Shown: piece by piece, positions 43,328-52,182 of the stretch | How positions within the stretch are numbered: the stretch's first letter is position 1 | Layout of the letters: every line of letters starts with the position of its first letter | Notes under the pieces: generated by a model | What the model was told of the DNA's origin: nothing | Databases searched by the model: none | The model's input: only the letters and a program-made list of their open reading frames with translations | Program-made: the position numbers and the translations under genes | Assembly: GCA_900547035.1 (NCBI GenBank) | Contig: URFM01000017.1 | Span: forward strand, 1 to 58,772 | Length of the DNA stretch: 58,772 nucleotides | DNA from: an uncultured Clostridium sp. | Lineage (GTDB): Bacteria; Bacillota; Clostridia; Lachnospirales; Lachnospiraceae | Reading direction: 5' to 3'

Positions 43328-46300
43328 ATGAAAATTATAGAAATGCATACCGACCGCTTTTGGAAGGGAGAGGCGGGAATCCGCGGGCTGGTGGAAGATA
43401 AAGGCCATACCTGGCGGGTGAATCTGCAGGTGAAGGAGGGCCGCATTCGCGACTATTCCTGCACCTGCCCGGAGGGCAATTCCTATAAGGGCGTTTGCGC
43501 CCATGGGGAAGCCCTTTTTGCGTATTATGAAACCTGTGTAAAGCAGCAGGAGCAGCCTCCGGTGCAGACCTCCCCGGAAGTCTGGTCTATGATCCGTCAA
43601 TATACCAATGGACAGGTGGCGGGGCTGATGGCAGGGGAGGAACAGGGACAGGTAGGATTGGTTCCGGAGATGATTCTCGCCGGAAGAGACACCTTAAAAA
43701 TATCTTGGCAGGTGGAAGGAGAAAAGTGCCTGAAGATCCGGGATCTGTCTGCATTCTGCGACAATGTCCGTCATGAACGTTATGGAGAGTACGGGAAAAC
43801 CATGGGGTTTTATCACAGCCCCCTTTGCTTTCGGGAGGACAGCAGAGAGCTGCTTCGCTTCCTTCTGGAATTTGTGGATGAGGAGAATCACAGCGGAGAA
43901 CTTGTCCTGAAAGCCCCTTTGAGAGACCGCTTTTTTGGCCTGGTTCAGGGAAGAACCCTGAAACTGTGGTCATGGAATCAAGGGTGGAATCTTTCTGTTG
44001 TGAATCAGGATCCAAAGCTTAAGATTCTGGTACGCCGCTGCGGCCGGGATGGGGTCGAGGTCTTGTTTCAGGGCTTTCTTGCGGAAGAGGAAGAAGAGAC
44101 CGCGGCCCGCGCCATCCTCCCGGGTGAGGAGCAGTTATACCTGATTTGCGAGGACCGGCTGATTTGCTGTTCCAGGCAGTTCCGCCGCGTAGCGGGTCCT
44201 TTTTTAAAGGCCATGGGTCCGAGCCGCAAAGTGACGGCTTCCGGAAGGGATCTTCCCCTTTTTTATACCAGGGTGCTAAAGCCGCTGGAAGGGGCGGCTA
44301 AAATGATCCGGGAGGATGTGCGCCTGGAGGATTATGAGCCGGATCCGCTTCAGGCTGTATTTCGCTTTGACAGCCCTGGAAAAAATCAGGTGGTGATGGA
44401 GCCGATCCTTTCCTATGGGGATTTTCATTTCCACCCGGTAGAAGATGAAAATCTGCCTAGGGCCTTGTGCAGGGATGTGCCCGGGGAGTTTCGAATCAGC
44501 CGTTTGATCAGCCGGTATTTTCGCTATAAATCCCAGGACGGTCTTCGGGTAATTCTCCGGGACGACGAGGAAGCTCTTTATGAACTTCTGAGAGAGGGAA
44601 TGGCCCAGTTTGGCCGTTTGGGACAGGTGGAGGTCTCAGAGAGGATGAAGGAACTGAAGGTGCTTCATCCGCCCATCCCATCGATTCAGATGGGGTATGA
44701 ACATGGATGGCTGGATCTGAAAGTTGATACCGAGGGGCTCTCTTTATCGGAACTGGAAGGAGTCTTTGCAGCTTATGAGAGCAGGAAGAAATATTACCGC
44801 CTGAAAAGCGGGGAATTTTTAGCTTTAGGGGAAGATGGGCTGAAAGTGGTGTCTGAATTAGTGCGGGATCTGGGCATCACGAAAAAGGAGCTTCGCCAGG
44901 GTCAGATTCATCTGCCGGCCTACCGCAGCCTTTATCTGGACAGCGTCCTTAGAAAAAATGGGGAGATCCGCTGCATCCGTGACCGGAATTTCCGGCAGCT
45001 TCTTCTGAATTTGGATGAAGGGGAGCGGGAATGGGAGGTTCAGGAGGAGCTGAAGCCGGTATTAAGAGACTACCAGAAGGAAGGGTTTGCCTGGCTGAAG
45101 ACTTTGGACCAGAATGGATTCGGAGGAATTCTGGCAGATGATATGGGCCTGGGAAAAACAATTCAGATCATTGCCCTTTTGGCAGACACCTACAGGGGAG
45201 AGGAGAAAGAAAAAGCGGGACACACATTGATTATCTGCCCGGCATCTTTGGTATATAACTGGGAGCAGGAAATTCTCCGCTTTGCCCCGGATTTAAAACC
45301 TGTGCTGATTTTGGGAAATGGCTCGGCAAGGAAGGAACTTTTGGAAAAGCTTCCGGATAAGGGGAGGATTTTGATTACCTCTTACGAACTGTTCCGCCGG
45401 GATGGGGCCAGGTATGGGAAAATGAATTTCCGCTATCAGATTGTGGATGAGGCCCAGTATATTAAGAACGCAGCGACTCAGAGCGCCAGAGCAGTGAAAG
45501 GTGTGGCTGCCAGAACCAGATTCGCCCTGACAGGAACGCCGGTGGAAAATCGGCTGGAGGAACTGTGGAGCATATTTGATTTTCTTATGCCCGGCTTTCT
45601 GTTTACCGGAAGAAAATTTCATCAGGACTATGAGATCCCCATTCACCGGGGGGAACAGGAGGTTCTGGAGCGTTTAAGGGCAATGACGGCTCCTTTTATC
45701 TTGAGACGGCTGAAAACGGATGTGCTGAGGGAACTGCCCCCCAAGGTGGAACAGGTGATTTATACCGGTTTGGAGGGAGAACAGAAAAAGCTCTATACTG
45801 CCTGGGCAAAGCGCTTGAAGGACCGGCTTGGAAATGGAGAGGGAGAGTTGGGGGAGGAACGGTTTGGAATTCTGGCAGACCTGCTGCGGCTGCGTCAGAT
45901 CTGCTGCGACCCAAGGCTGGGATTCGAGAATTACGATGGGCCTTCGGCAAAGCTGGAAACCTGTATTCATCTGGTTCGTCAGGGAATAGAGGGAGGTCAC
46001 AGAATTCTGCTGTTTTCTCAGTTTACATCTATGCTGGAACTGATTGAAAAGCGATTCTGTCAGGAGAAAATCGCTTATTTGAAACTGACCGGGGAGACCT
46101 CCAAAGAAGAGAGGGCCAAGCTGGTGCGCCGGTTTTCAGAAGGAACGGAGCCGGTGTTTCTTATATCGCTGAAAGCCGGAGGAACGGGACTTAATCTTAC
46201 AGCCGCAGATTTGGTGATTCATTATGACCCCTGGTGGAACGTGGCGGCGCAGAATCAGGCAACAGACCGGACGCATCGAATCGGGCAGGAACGCCAGGTT

Positions 46301-46465
46301 ACCGTATATCAACTGATTGCCAAGGATACGGTAGAGGAAAATATGCTGACTCTTCAGCAGTCCAAGGAAAAACTGGCCAGGGAAGTGATTTCCGCCTATG
46401 ACGGTGAGAACAGACTGAGCCGCAAAATGTTGCTGAGCCTTCTGGAAGCCCGGGAAGAATCATAG
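43328..46465 (+). CDS. SNF2-family helicase with N-terminal SWIM zinc finger
   Basis: A 1045-residue DNA-dependent ATPase. SWIM motif CxC...CxH at residues 45-59 (CTCPEGNSYKGVCAH), a long middle region of unknown function, and the two RecA-like lobes. Walker A DDMGLGKT is at about 606-613, DEAQ at about 708, then ALTGTPVENRLEELW, ISLKAGGTGLNLT and QATDRTHRIGQ. Bacterial proteins of this type may remodel protein-DNA complexes; the exact task is unknown. It follows argS by 63 bases, with a small hairpin (43286-43303) between, and may be read through from it. Confidence 0.93.
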   Translation: MKIIEMHTDRFWKGEAGIRGLVEDKGHTWRVNLQVKEGRIRDYSCTCPEGNSYKGVCAHGEALFAYYETCVKQQEQPPVQTSPEVWSMIRQYTNGQVAGLMAGEEQGQVGLVPEMILAGRDTLKISWQVEGEKCLKIRDLSAFCDNVRHERYGEYGKTMGFYHSPLCFREDSRELLRFLLEFVDEENHSGELVLKAPLRDRFFGLVQGRTLKLWSWNQGWNLSVVNQDPKLKILVRRCGRDGVEVLFQGFLAEEEEETAARAILPGEEQLYLICEDRLICCSRQFRRVAGPFLKAMGPSRKVTASGRDLPLFYTRVLKPLEGAAKMIREDVRLEDYEPDPLQAVFRFDSPGKNQVVMEPILSYGDFHFHPVEDENLPRALCRDVPGEFRISRLISRYFRYKSQDGLRVILRDDEEALYELLREGMAQFGRLGQVEVSERMKELKVLHPPIPSIQMGYEHGWLDLKVDTEGLSLSELEGVFAAYESRKKYYRLKSGEFLALGEDGLKVVSELVRDLGITKKELRQGQIHLPAYRSLYLDSVLRKNGEIRCIRDRNFRQLLLNLDEGEREWEVQEELKPVLRDYQKEGFAWLKTLDQNGFGGILADDMGLGKTIQIIALLADTYRGEEKEKAGHTLIICPASLVYNWEQEILRFAPDLKPVLILGNGSARKELLEKLPDKGRILITSYELFRRDGARYGKMNFRYQIVDEAQYIKNAATQSARAVKGVAARTRFALTGTPVENRLEELWSIFDFLMPGFLFTGRKFHQDYEIPIHRGEQEVLERLRAMTAPFILRRLKTDVLRELPPKVEQVIYTGLEGEQKKLYTAWAKRLKDRLGNGEGELGEERFGILADLLRLRQICCDPRLGFENYDGPSAKLETCIHLVRQGIEGGHRILLFSQFTSMLELIEKRFCQEKIAYLKLTGETSKEERAKLVRRFSEGTEPVFLISLKAGGTGLNLTAADLVIHYDPWWNVAAQNQATDRTHRIGQERQVTVYQLIAKDTVEENMLTLQQSKEKLAREVISAYDGENRLSRKMLLSLLEAREES

Positions 46466-46584
46466 TTGTTTCGATAAAAAGCAGCGGTCAGATCCCTCTG
46501 GAATTGTACGCGAAAAAGTACAATTTCACACAAATTAGCAAAAATTTAACAATGCAGATAAAAATATAACGAAAGAAAAATCAA

Positions 46585-46613
46585 TTGTATACCTTTTTAA
46601 ATTGTGCTATACT
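46585..46613 (+). promoter_or_regulatory. Promoter of the rnf operon
   Basis: TTGTAT (46585-46590), 17 bases, TATACT (46608-46613), with an extended TGC just before the -10 box. The 46466-46584 stretch before it is AT-rich and has no gene. Confidence 0.8.
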
Positions 46614-46675
46614 AAAAGATACGAAACAGACAGAATGCTGTTTGAAATTACAAGAAAGAAAGAAGGTTAAAAACC

Positions 46676-48001
46676 ATGGGTTTGGCGACTTTTAAAGGCG
46701 GCGTCCACCCTTACGAGGGTAAGGAACTGGCCGAAAACAAACCGGTGCAGGTGTTGGAGCCTAAGGGAAACCTGGTTTATCCGATGTCCCAGCACATTGG
46801 AGCTCCGGCAAAGCCGCTGGTTTCAGTGGGCGACCATATCCTGGCGGGTCAGAAGATTGGCGAAGCAGTGGGATTTATCTCCGCCAATGTGATCTCCTCT
46901 GTATCAGGCGTGGTAAAGGCCATCGAGCCCCGGAGAGTGGCGGGCGGAGGTATGTCTCTCTCAGTCATTGTGGAAAATGACGGCCAGTATGAAACCGTGG
47001 ATGGAGTGGGCGAGGAGCGGGATTACCAGACGCTGTCCAAGGACGAGATCCGTTCGATCGTCAAGGAAGCAGGAATCGTAGGTATGGGCGGCGCAGGCTT
47101 TCCGACCCACGTAAAGCTGACTCCGAAAGATGATAAGGCGATTGACTACATACTGGTGAATGGTGCGGAGTGCGAGCCTTATATTACCGCCGACTACCGT
47201 TTGATGATGGAGAATCCGGAGGCAATTGTAGGCGGGCTGAAGGTGATTCTGCAGCTGTTTGAGAACGCCAAAGGCGTTATCGCTGTTGAGAACAACAAGC
47301 CGGAAGCTATTAAAAAGTTGGAAGCCCTTGTGGCAGGAGAGCCCCGAATCAGCGTGGCTGCCCTGCTGACTAAGTACCCTCAGGGAGGCGAGCGTTCTCT
47401 GATCTACGCAGTGACGGGACGCAAGGTCAATTCATCCATGCTTCCCGCGGATGTAGGCTGTATCGTGGACAATGTGGATACGGTACGGGCTATTTACGAG
47501 GCGGTCTGTCAGTCCGCCCCTCTGATGGAGCGGATTGTAACGGTGTCCGGAGATGCGGTGGCAGAGCCAGGAAACTTCCGGGTGAAGCTGGGAACGAACT
47601 GCCAGGAGCTGATTGAAGCGGCCGGCGGCTTTAAGGGTGAGCCTGAGAAGGTTATTTCCGGAGGCCCCATGATGGGACAGGCCATGTTCAGCCTGGATGT
47701 ACCGGTGGCTAAGACTTCTTCCGCCCTGACCTGTTTCACCAAGGATCAGGTGACGGCTATGGAGCCTACCCCCTGTATCCGCTGCGGACGCTGTGTAAGC
47801 GTATGTCCCAGCCATATTATTCCTGTGAAAATGATGAAAGCGGCCCTGAGAGATGACTGCGACGAGTTCGAACGTTTGAACGGAATGGAATGCATGGAGT
47901 GCGGAAGCTGTACCTATATCTGTCCGGCAAAGCGTCCTCTGACGCAGGCCTTTAAGGAAATGAGAAAGAAAGTTGCGGCCAACCGCAGGAAGAAAGGGTA
48001 G
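46676..48001 (+). CDS. rnfC: Rnf complex subunit C
   Basis: NADH-side subunit of the Rnf complex, which couples ferredoxin oxidation by NAD+ to ion export. The 441 residues have an N-terminal biotin-like/barrel region, the NADH/FMN Complex-I 51-kDa-like part (GMGGAGFPTHVKLTP, about 141-155; NGAECEPYITADYR, about 164-177), and two 4Fe-4S motifs CIRCGRCVSVCPSHI and CMECGSCTYICP (about 368-420). AAGAAGG precedes ATG 46676. First gene of rnfCDGEAB. Confidence 0.96.
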   Translation: MGLATFKGGVHPYEGKELAENKPVQVLEPKGNLVYPMSQHIGAPAKPLVSVGDHILAGQKIGEAVGFISANVISSVSGVVKAIEPRRVAGGGMSLSVIVENDGQYETVDGVGEERDYQTLSKDEIRSIVKEAGIVGMGGAGFPTHVKLTPKDDKAIDYILVNGAECEPYITADYRLMMENPEAIVGGLKVILQLFENAKGVIAVENNKPEAIKKLEALVAGEPRISVAALLTKYPQGGERSLIYAVTGRKVNSSMLPADVGCIVDNVDTVRAIYEAVCQSAPLMERIVTVSGDAVAEPGNFRVKLGTNCQELIEAAGGFKGEPEKVISGGPMMGQAMFSLDVPVAKTSSALTCFTKDQVTAMEPTPCIRCGRCVSVCPSHIIPVKMMKAALRDDCDEFERLNGMECMECGSCTYICPAKRPLTQAFKEMRKKVAANRRKKG

Positions 48002-48015
48002 GAGGGACAAAGGTT

Positions 48016-48957
48016 ATGAATAATTTATTACATGTATCCTCATCTCCCCATGTGAGGTGCAAAGATACCACTCAGAACTTGATGCTGGATGTGGTAATCG
48101 CCATGCTTCCTGCCGCGGCCTTCGGCGTGTACCGTTTCGGCGTCTACGCTTTGGTAGTGATACTGGCTACTGTGGCGGCCTGCGTGGCCAGTGAATATAT
48201 CTGGCAGAAGCTGATGCACAAGCCCATTACCGTAAACGACTGCAGCGCAGTGGTGACCGGTATGATTCTGGCGCTCAATATGCCTCCGGAAATTCCGGTC
48301 TGGATTCCCATGCTGGGAGGCGTGTTCGCCATTATCGTGGTAAAGCAGCTTTACGGCGGTCTGGGACAGAACTTTATGAACCCGGCCCTGGCGGCAAGAT
48401 GCTTTCTTCTGATTTCATTTGCGGGACTGATGAATGACTTCTCATCTGCGGCGATCGGCTTTGACAGCCTGACCGGAGCCACGCCTCTGGCCAGTATGAG
48501 AGCCGGAAGCGGAGCGGATTTAAGCGCCTTGTTTTTGGGATTGATTCCCGGAACCATCGGAGAGGTTTCCACCCTGGCCCTTCTCATCGGAGGCGTTTAC
48601 ATGATTGTAAAAAAGGTGATCAGCCCCAAGATTCCGCTGACGTACATCGGAACATTTGCGGTGTTTGTTTTCCTTTTTGGCGGCTTTGATATCTCCTATA
48701 CTTTAAACCAGATCTGTGCAGGCGGTCTGGTATTCGGAGCCTTTTTTATGGCGACCGACTATGTGACCAGTCCCATTACCCCCAAAGGCCAGGTGGTTTA
48801 CGGTGTGATTTTAGGACTGATTACGGGAGTTTTCCGTCTGTGGGGAGCTTCCCCGGAGGGAGTATCCTACGCAATCATTCTGAGCAACCTGTTTGTGCCT
48901 ATGATTGAGCGGTTTACTCTTCCTAAGGCATTTGGAAAGGAGGGTAAGCAGTCATGA
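48016..48957 (+). CDS. rnfD: Rnf complex subunit D
   Basis: Membrane subunit of 313 residues with about nine helices. The covalent-FMN site is SLTGATPLAS (about 153-162), where the Thr in TGAT binds the flavin by phosphoester. It belongs to the NqrB/RnfD family. The segment GGLGQNFMNPALAARCF is conserved. It follows rnfC with a 14-base gap carrying GGAGGGAC and overlaps rnfG by four bases. It is part of the ion-translocating core. Confidence 0.96.
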   Translation: MNNLLHVSSSPHVRCKDTTQNLMLDVVIAMLPAAAFGVYRFGVYALVVILATVAACVASEYIWQKLMHKPITVNDCSAVVTGMILALNMPPEIPVWIPMLGGVFAIIVVKQLYGGLGQNFMNPALAARCFLLISFAGLMNDFSSAAIGFDSLTGATPLASMRAGSGADLSALFLGLIPGTIGEVSTLALLIGGVYMIVKKVISPKIPLTYIGTFAVFVFLFGGFDISYTLNQICAGGLVFGAFFMATDYVTSPITPKGQVVYGVILGLITGVFRLWGASPEGVSYAIILSNLFVPMIERFTLPKAFGKEGKQS

Positions 48958-49562
48958 AAGGAATCGTAAAAGACGCGGTAATTTTATTTGTCATCACCCT
49001 GATTGCCGGCGTTTGTCTGGGAGCGGTTCATGAAATTACCCTGGAACCTATCGCCCAGGCACAGCTGGCTGCTAATACAGCTACTTACCAGGAGGTTTAT
49101 CCGGATGCAGCTTCCTTTGCTGTCAATGAGGAGCTGACGGGGGCCATTGAAACCAGTGCCGAGGAGATCGCGGGCCAGGGATATGGCTCCGTAACCGTAG
49201 ACAGTGTGCAGGAGGCCCTGGACGCATCGGGCAGTGTCATCGGCTATCTGATTACCTCCACTTCTACAGAAGGCTACGGCGGTTCCATCCAGGTGGCAGT
49301 TGGAATTACCAACGAGGGATCCCTGACCGGCATCGGATTCTTAAGCATTTCCGAGACTGCCGGACTGGGAATGAACGCCCAGAACCCGGAATTTAAGGAT
49401 CAGTACGCAGGAAAGACAGCCCAGGTATTTGAGGTGACAAAGACAGGCGCTACGGCGGATAATCAAATCAACGCCATCAGCGGCGCGACCGTTACCTCAA
49501 GAGCTGTGACCGGAGCTGTAAACGCAGCGGTTTATTTCTATCAGAACTGCATTGCACAGTAG
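48954..49562 (+). CDS. rnfG: Rnf complex subunit G
   Basis: A 202-residue protein with one N-terminal membrane anchor (about 7-25) and an extracytoplasmic FMN-binding domain. The flavin is bound through Thr in ISGATVTSRAV (about 178-188); ETAGLGMNAQNP is the other family hallmark. ATG 48954 overlaps the rnfD stop. Passes electrons between RnfB/RnfC and RnfD in current models. Confidence 0.95.
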   Translation: MKGIVKDAVILFVITLIAGVCLGAVHEITLEPIAQAQLAANTATYQEVYPDAASFAVNEELTGAIETSAEEIAGQGYGSVTVDSVQEALDASGSVIGYLITSTSTEGYGGSIQVAVGITNEGSLTGIGFLSISETAGLGMNAQNPEFKDQYAGKTAQVFEVTKTGATADNQINAISGATVTSRAVTGAVNAAVYFYQNCIAQ

Positions 49563-49573
49563 GAGGTGGGATT

Positions 49574-50269
49574 GTGAACAAGTATATCGAACGTATTTAT
49601 AACGGTGTCTGGAAAGAAAATCCCAGCTTTGTGCAGATGCTGGGACTCTGCCCCACCTTGGCAGTTACTACCTCGGCCATGAACGGTATCGGCATGGGAC
49701 TGTCCACTACAGTAGTTTTGGTGGCGGCAAATATTGTAATTGCGGCTCTGAGGAATCTGATTCCCGACCGCGTCCGCCTGCCAGGCGAGATTGTGGTAGT
49801 GGCCTCCATGGTAACTGTGGTGGACATGCTGATGGAGGGCTTTACGCCAGACCTTTATAAGGCCCTGGGAATCTATATTCCCCTGATTGTTGTAAACTGT
49901 ATCATTCTGGGACGGGCAGAGGCTTATGCTATGAAGAACGGCCCGCTGCTTTCCGCTTTTGACGGTATTGGCATGGGACTGGGCTTTACCATCGCCCTGG
50001 TGCTCATTGGCTCCTTTCGTGAGCTTTTGGGAACCGGCGCGGTCTTCGGAATCCAGATACTGCCGGACTCCTATGAGCCCATCACCATTTTCATTCTGGC
50101 GCCGGGAGCCTTCTTCGTGCTGGCTATGCTGACGGCTCTTCAGAATAAGCTGAAGATGCCCTGCGCCACTAACGGCTCAGTGAAGAAGAAAACGAAGCTT
50201 GGCTGCAGCGGCGACTGCCTACACTGCGCCGGCCATATGGAAAATCAGGCGGAACAGGAGGGGAAATAG
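49574..50269 (+). CDS. rnfE: Rnf complex subunit E with cysteine-rich tail
   Basis: A 231-residue six-helix subunit of the NqrD/RnfE family (NPSFVQMLGLCPTLAVT, about 16-32; AYAMKNGPLLSAFDGIGMG, about 117-135). With RnfA it holds an Fe-S site in the membrane through the first-helix Cys (LGLCPTLA). Start GTG 49574 after AGGAGGTGGG. Unusual: after the last helix it carries a basic, cysteine-rich extension, KKKTKLGCSGDCLHCAGHME, not part of the core family. Confidence 0.95.
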   Translation: MNKYIERIYNGVWKENPSFVQMLGLCPTLAVTTSAMNGIGMGLSTTVVLVAANIVIAALRNLIPDRVRLPGEIVVVASMVTVVDMLMEGFTPDLYKALGIYIPLIVVNCIILGRAEAYAMKNGPLLSAFDGIGMGLGFTIALVLIGSFRELLGTGAVFGIQILPDSYEPITIFILAPGAFFVLAMLTALQNKLKMPCATNGSVKKKTKLGCSGDCLHCAGHMENQAEQEGK

Positions 50270-50273
50270 TTAA

Positions 50274-50849
50274 ATGAAAGATTTACTGATTATCGCCATC
50301 AGCTCCGCGCTGGTCAGCAACGTGGTATTAAGCCAGTTCCTGGGAATCTGTTCCTTCGTAGGTGTATCCAAAAAGGTGGAAACTGCGGCAGGAATGGGCG
50401 GAGCCGTTATCTTTGTTATTACGATCGCGTCGGTGGTTGCCAGCCTGATTTATGACTGGATTCTCCACCCGCTGAACCTGGATTATTTGAACACCATTGT
50501 GTTCATTCTGGTAATCGCAGCCCTGGTGCAGATTGTTGAGATGTTTTTAAAGAAGTGCATGGTTTCTCTGTATAATGCCCTGGGCGTGTACTTGCCCCTG
50601 ATTACCACCAACTGCGCGGTTCTGGGCGTGGCCCTGACCAATGTGCAGGACGGCAATAATTTCTTTGAGAGCGTAATCAACGGCTTCGGAACCGCGGCGG
50701 GATACACCATCGCCATTGTTCTTCTGGCCGGAATCCGTGAGCAGATGGAAGGAAATGACATCCCATATAACTTCCAGGGTTCACCCATTGTACTGGTAAC
50801 TGCCGGACTGATGGCAATCGCATTCTTCGGATTTTCCGGATTGCTGTAA
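50274..50849 (+). CDS. rnfA: Rnf complex subunit A
   Basis: A 191-residue, six-helix subunit of the NqrE/RnfA family. SQFLGICSFVGVSKKV (about 20-35) carries the conserved first-half Cys, and PLITTNCAVLGVALTNV (about 104-120) the second-half Cys. It pairs with RnfE in inverted topology. It begins four bases after rnfE and is followed by rnfB with a GAAGGAGG site. Confidence 0.96.
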   Translation: MKDLLIIAISSALVSNVVLSQFLGICSFVGVSKKVETAAGMGGAVIFVITIASVVASLIYDWILHPLNLDYLNTIVFILVIAALVQIVEMFLKKCMVSLYNALGVYLPLITTNCAVLGVALTNVQDGNNFFESVINGFGTAAGYTIAIVLLAGIREQMEGNDIPYNFQGSPIVLVTAGLMAIAFFGFSGLL

Positions 50850-50867
50850 TAGAAGGAGGATACGAAA

Positions 50868-51659
50868 ATGGATGTAATGGCTATTGTAATCGCTACGGCA
50901 GTGGTAGCTGTCATCGGCCTGATTGTGGGCTTGGGGTTGGGACTGTTCGGCGAGAAGTTTAAGGTAGAGGTAGATGAAAAGGAAATGGCAGTCCGGGAAG
51001 AACTGCCGGGAAACAACTGCGGCGGCTGCGGATATGCGGGCTGCGACGCTTTGGCTAAAGCCATCGCTGCCGGCGAGGCTCCGGTAAACGCATGTCCTGT
51101 GGGAGGAGCTCCTGTAGGAGAGAGAATTGCCGCGATTATGGGCGTTCAGGCTCAGGCCGGCGAGAAGAAGGTGGCATTTGTCAAGTGCAGCGGAACCTGC
51201 GACAAGGCTAAGGTGAAATACCAGTACGCCGGAATTCTGGACTGTGCCAAGGCTACCGTAGCGCCGGGCTCAAGTCCCAAAGCCTGTTCCGCAGGATGTA
51301 TGGGCTTCGGTTCCTGTGTGAAGGCCTGCGCCTTTGACGCCATCCATGTAGAGGATGGTGTGGCAGTAGTAGATCAGGAGAAGTGTGTGGCCTGCGGTAA
51401 GTGTGTGGCAGCCTGCCCCAATAAGCTGATCGAGCTTGTTCCCTACAAGGCAGAGCATCGGGTGCGCTGCAACTCCCATGAGAAGGGCAAGGCGGTGAAG
51501 GAGGTCTGCGCTGCCGGATGTATTGGATGTACCTTATGTACCAAGCAGTGTGAATTTGACGCGGTACATATGGAGAATAATCTGGCGGTCATCGACTACG
51601 AGAAGTGTACGAACTGCGGCAAGTGTGCGGCCAAGTGTCCGGTGAAGGTGATTTCTTAA
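50868..51659 (+). CDS. rnfB: Rnf complex subunit B (polyferredoxin)
   Basis: A 263-residue ferredoxin-docking subunit. It has one N-terminal membrane helix, the 4Fe-4S site NNCGGCGYAGCDALA (about 45-59) followed by a distal Cys in NACPVG, and a polyferredoxin-like part with C-x2-C-x2-C-x3-C groups (CVACGKCVAACP, CIGCTLCTKQCE, CTNCGKCAAKCP). Receives electrons from reduced ferredoxin. Last gene of the operon, closed by a terminator. Confidence 0.96.
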   Translation: MDVMAIVIATAVVAVIGLIVGLGLGLFGEKFKVEVDEKEMAVREELPGNNCGGCGYAGCDALAKAIAAGEAPVNACPVGGAPVGERIAAIMGVQAQAGEKKVAFVKCSGTCDKAKVKYQYAGILDCAKATVAPGSSPKACSAGCMGFGSCVKACAFDAIHVEDGVAVVDQEKCVACGKCVAACPNKLIELVPYKAEHRVRCNSHEKGKAVKEVCAAGCIGCTLCTKQCEFDAVHMENNLAVIDYEKCTNCGKCAAKCPVKVIS

Positions 51660-51684
51660 GGACGGCTTCGGAGCCGGTAAAAAT

Positions 51685-51735
51685 AAAAACGCCATGGGCG
51701 GTCGGGAAAGTGCTGACTGCCTGCGGCGTTTTTTT
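51685..51735 (+). terminator. Terminator of the rnf operon
   Basis: AAAACGCC (51685-51693 region) pairs with GGCGTTTTTTT (51725-51735), with an inner stem GGCGGTC/GACTGCC, ending in T7. Confidence 0.88.
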
Positions 51736-51807
51736 GCTGATTAAAATGGAAAAAATGGTTAAAAGTGGGGATTCAGGACAAAAATCGACAAAATAGGTCA
51801 GAGGAAA

Positions 51808-51841
51808 AAATGGCGGATTTTCGACGGAAAACCGCTATTTT
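51808..51841. repeat. Imperfect inverted repeat in an AT-rich gap
   Basis: TGGCGGATTTTC and GAAAACCGCTA pair around GACG. The gene-free stretch 51736-52045 is otherwise very AT-rich; it also holds two near-copies of ATGTAACAAA.ATGT (51904-51924 and 52020-52040), possible regulator sites. Confidence 0.5.
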
Positions 51842-52045
51842 GATTTACATAATATATTTCCGCAATTAAAAGTATGTAATAAATAGATTTTAAAATTAAC
51901 AATAATGTAACAAAAATGTAAAATATCTATAGTCGTAATACATAAAAATATTGGGAAAAAGCACGATATAAAAAACAAAAATCACAAATAAAACGAAAAG
52001 ATTTTTGGATGCTGGAAAAAATGTAACAAACATGTTAAATTGCCA

Positions 52046-52074
52046 TTGACAGACGAGGCCGATCTCTCTATAAT
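52046..52074 (+). promoter_or_regulatory. Consensus promoter of the wall hydrolase gene
   Basis: TTGACA (52046-52051), 17 bases, TATAAT (52069-52074): both boxes perfect. A copy of the ATGTAACAAACATGT element lies directly upstream. Confidence 0.9.
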
Positions 52075-52182
52075 AACCGTTACATCCCCGGGAAAAAGTG
52101 CAAAAGTGGGGGATCATCCCATTTTTTTGCCAAAACGAATGTAGAAGCCTTATCGGGCTTTTAAAAGAAAAGAGGAGTATGT
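52075..52182 (+). promoter_or_regulatory. Possible attenuating leader of the wall hydrolase gene
   Basis: The leader of about 100 bases can form two exclusive structures: ATCCCC (52084-52089) with GGGGAT (52109-52114), or GTGGG (52106-52110) with CCCAT (52118-52122) directly before T7. A further small hairpin GAAGCC/GGGCTTTT lies at 52144-52162. It matches no riboswitch class I know. Confidence 0.35.

Noticed and set aside
51896..52117. 73-codon frame on the minus strand in the AT-rich gap
   Set aside because: Arises from AT-rich sequence, lacks a ribosome site and overlaps the consensus promoter.
52075..52182. ydaO-type (c-di-AMP) riboswitch before the wall hydrolase
   Set aside because: The leader is too short and lacks the conserved GGGGAACC-like core; only a generic attenuator is supportable.
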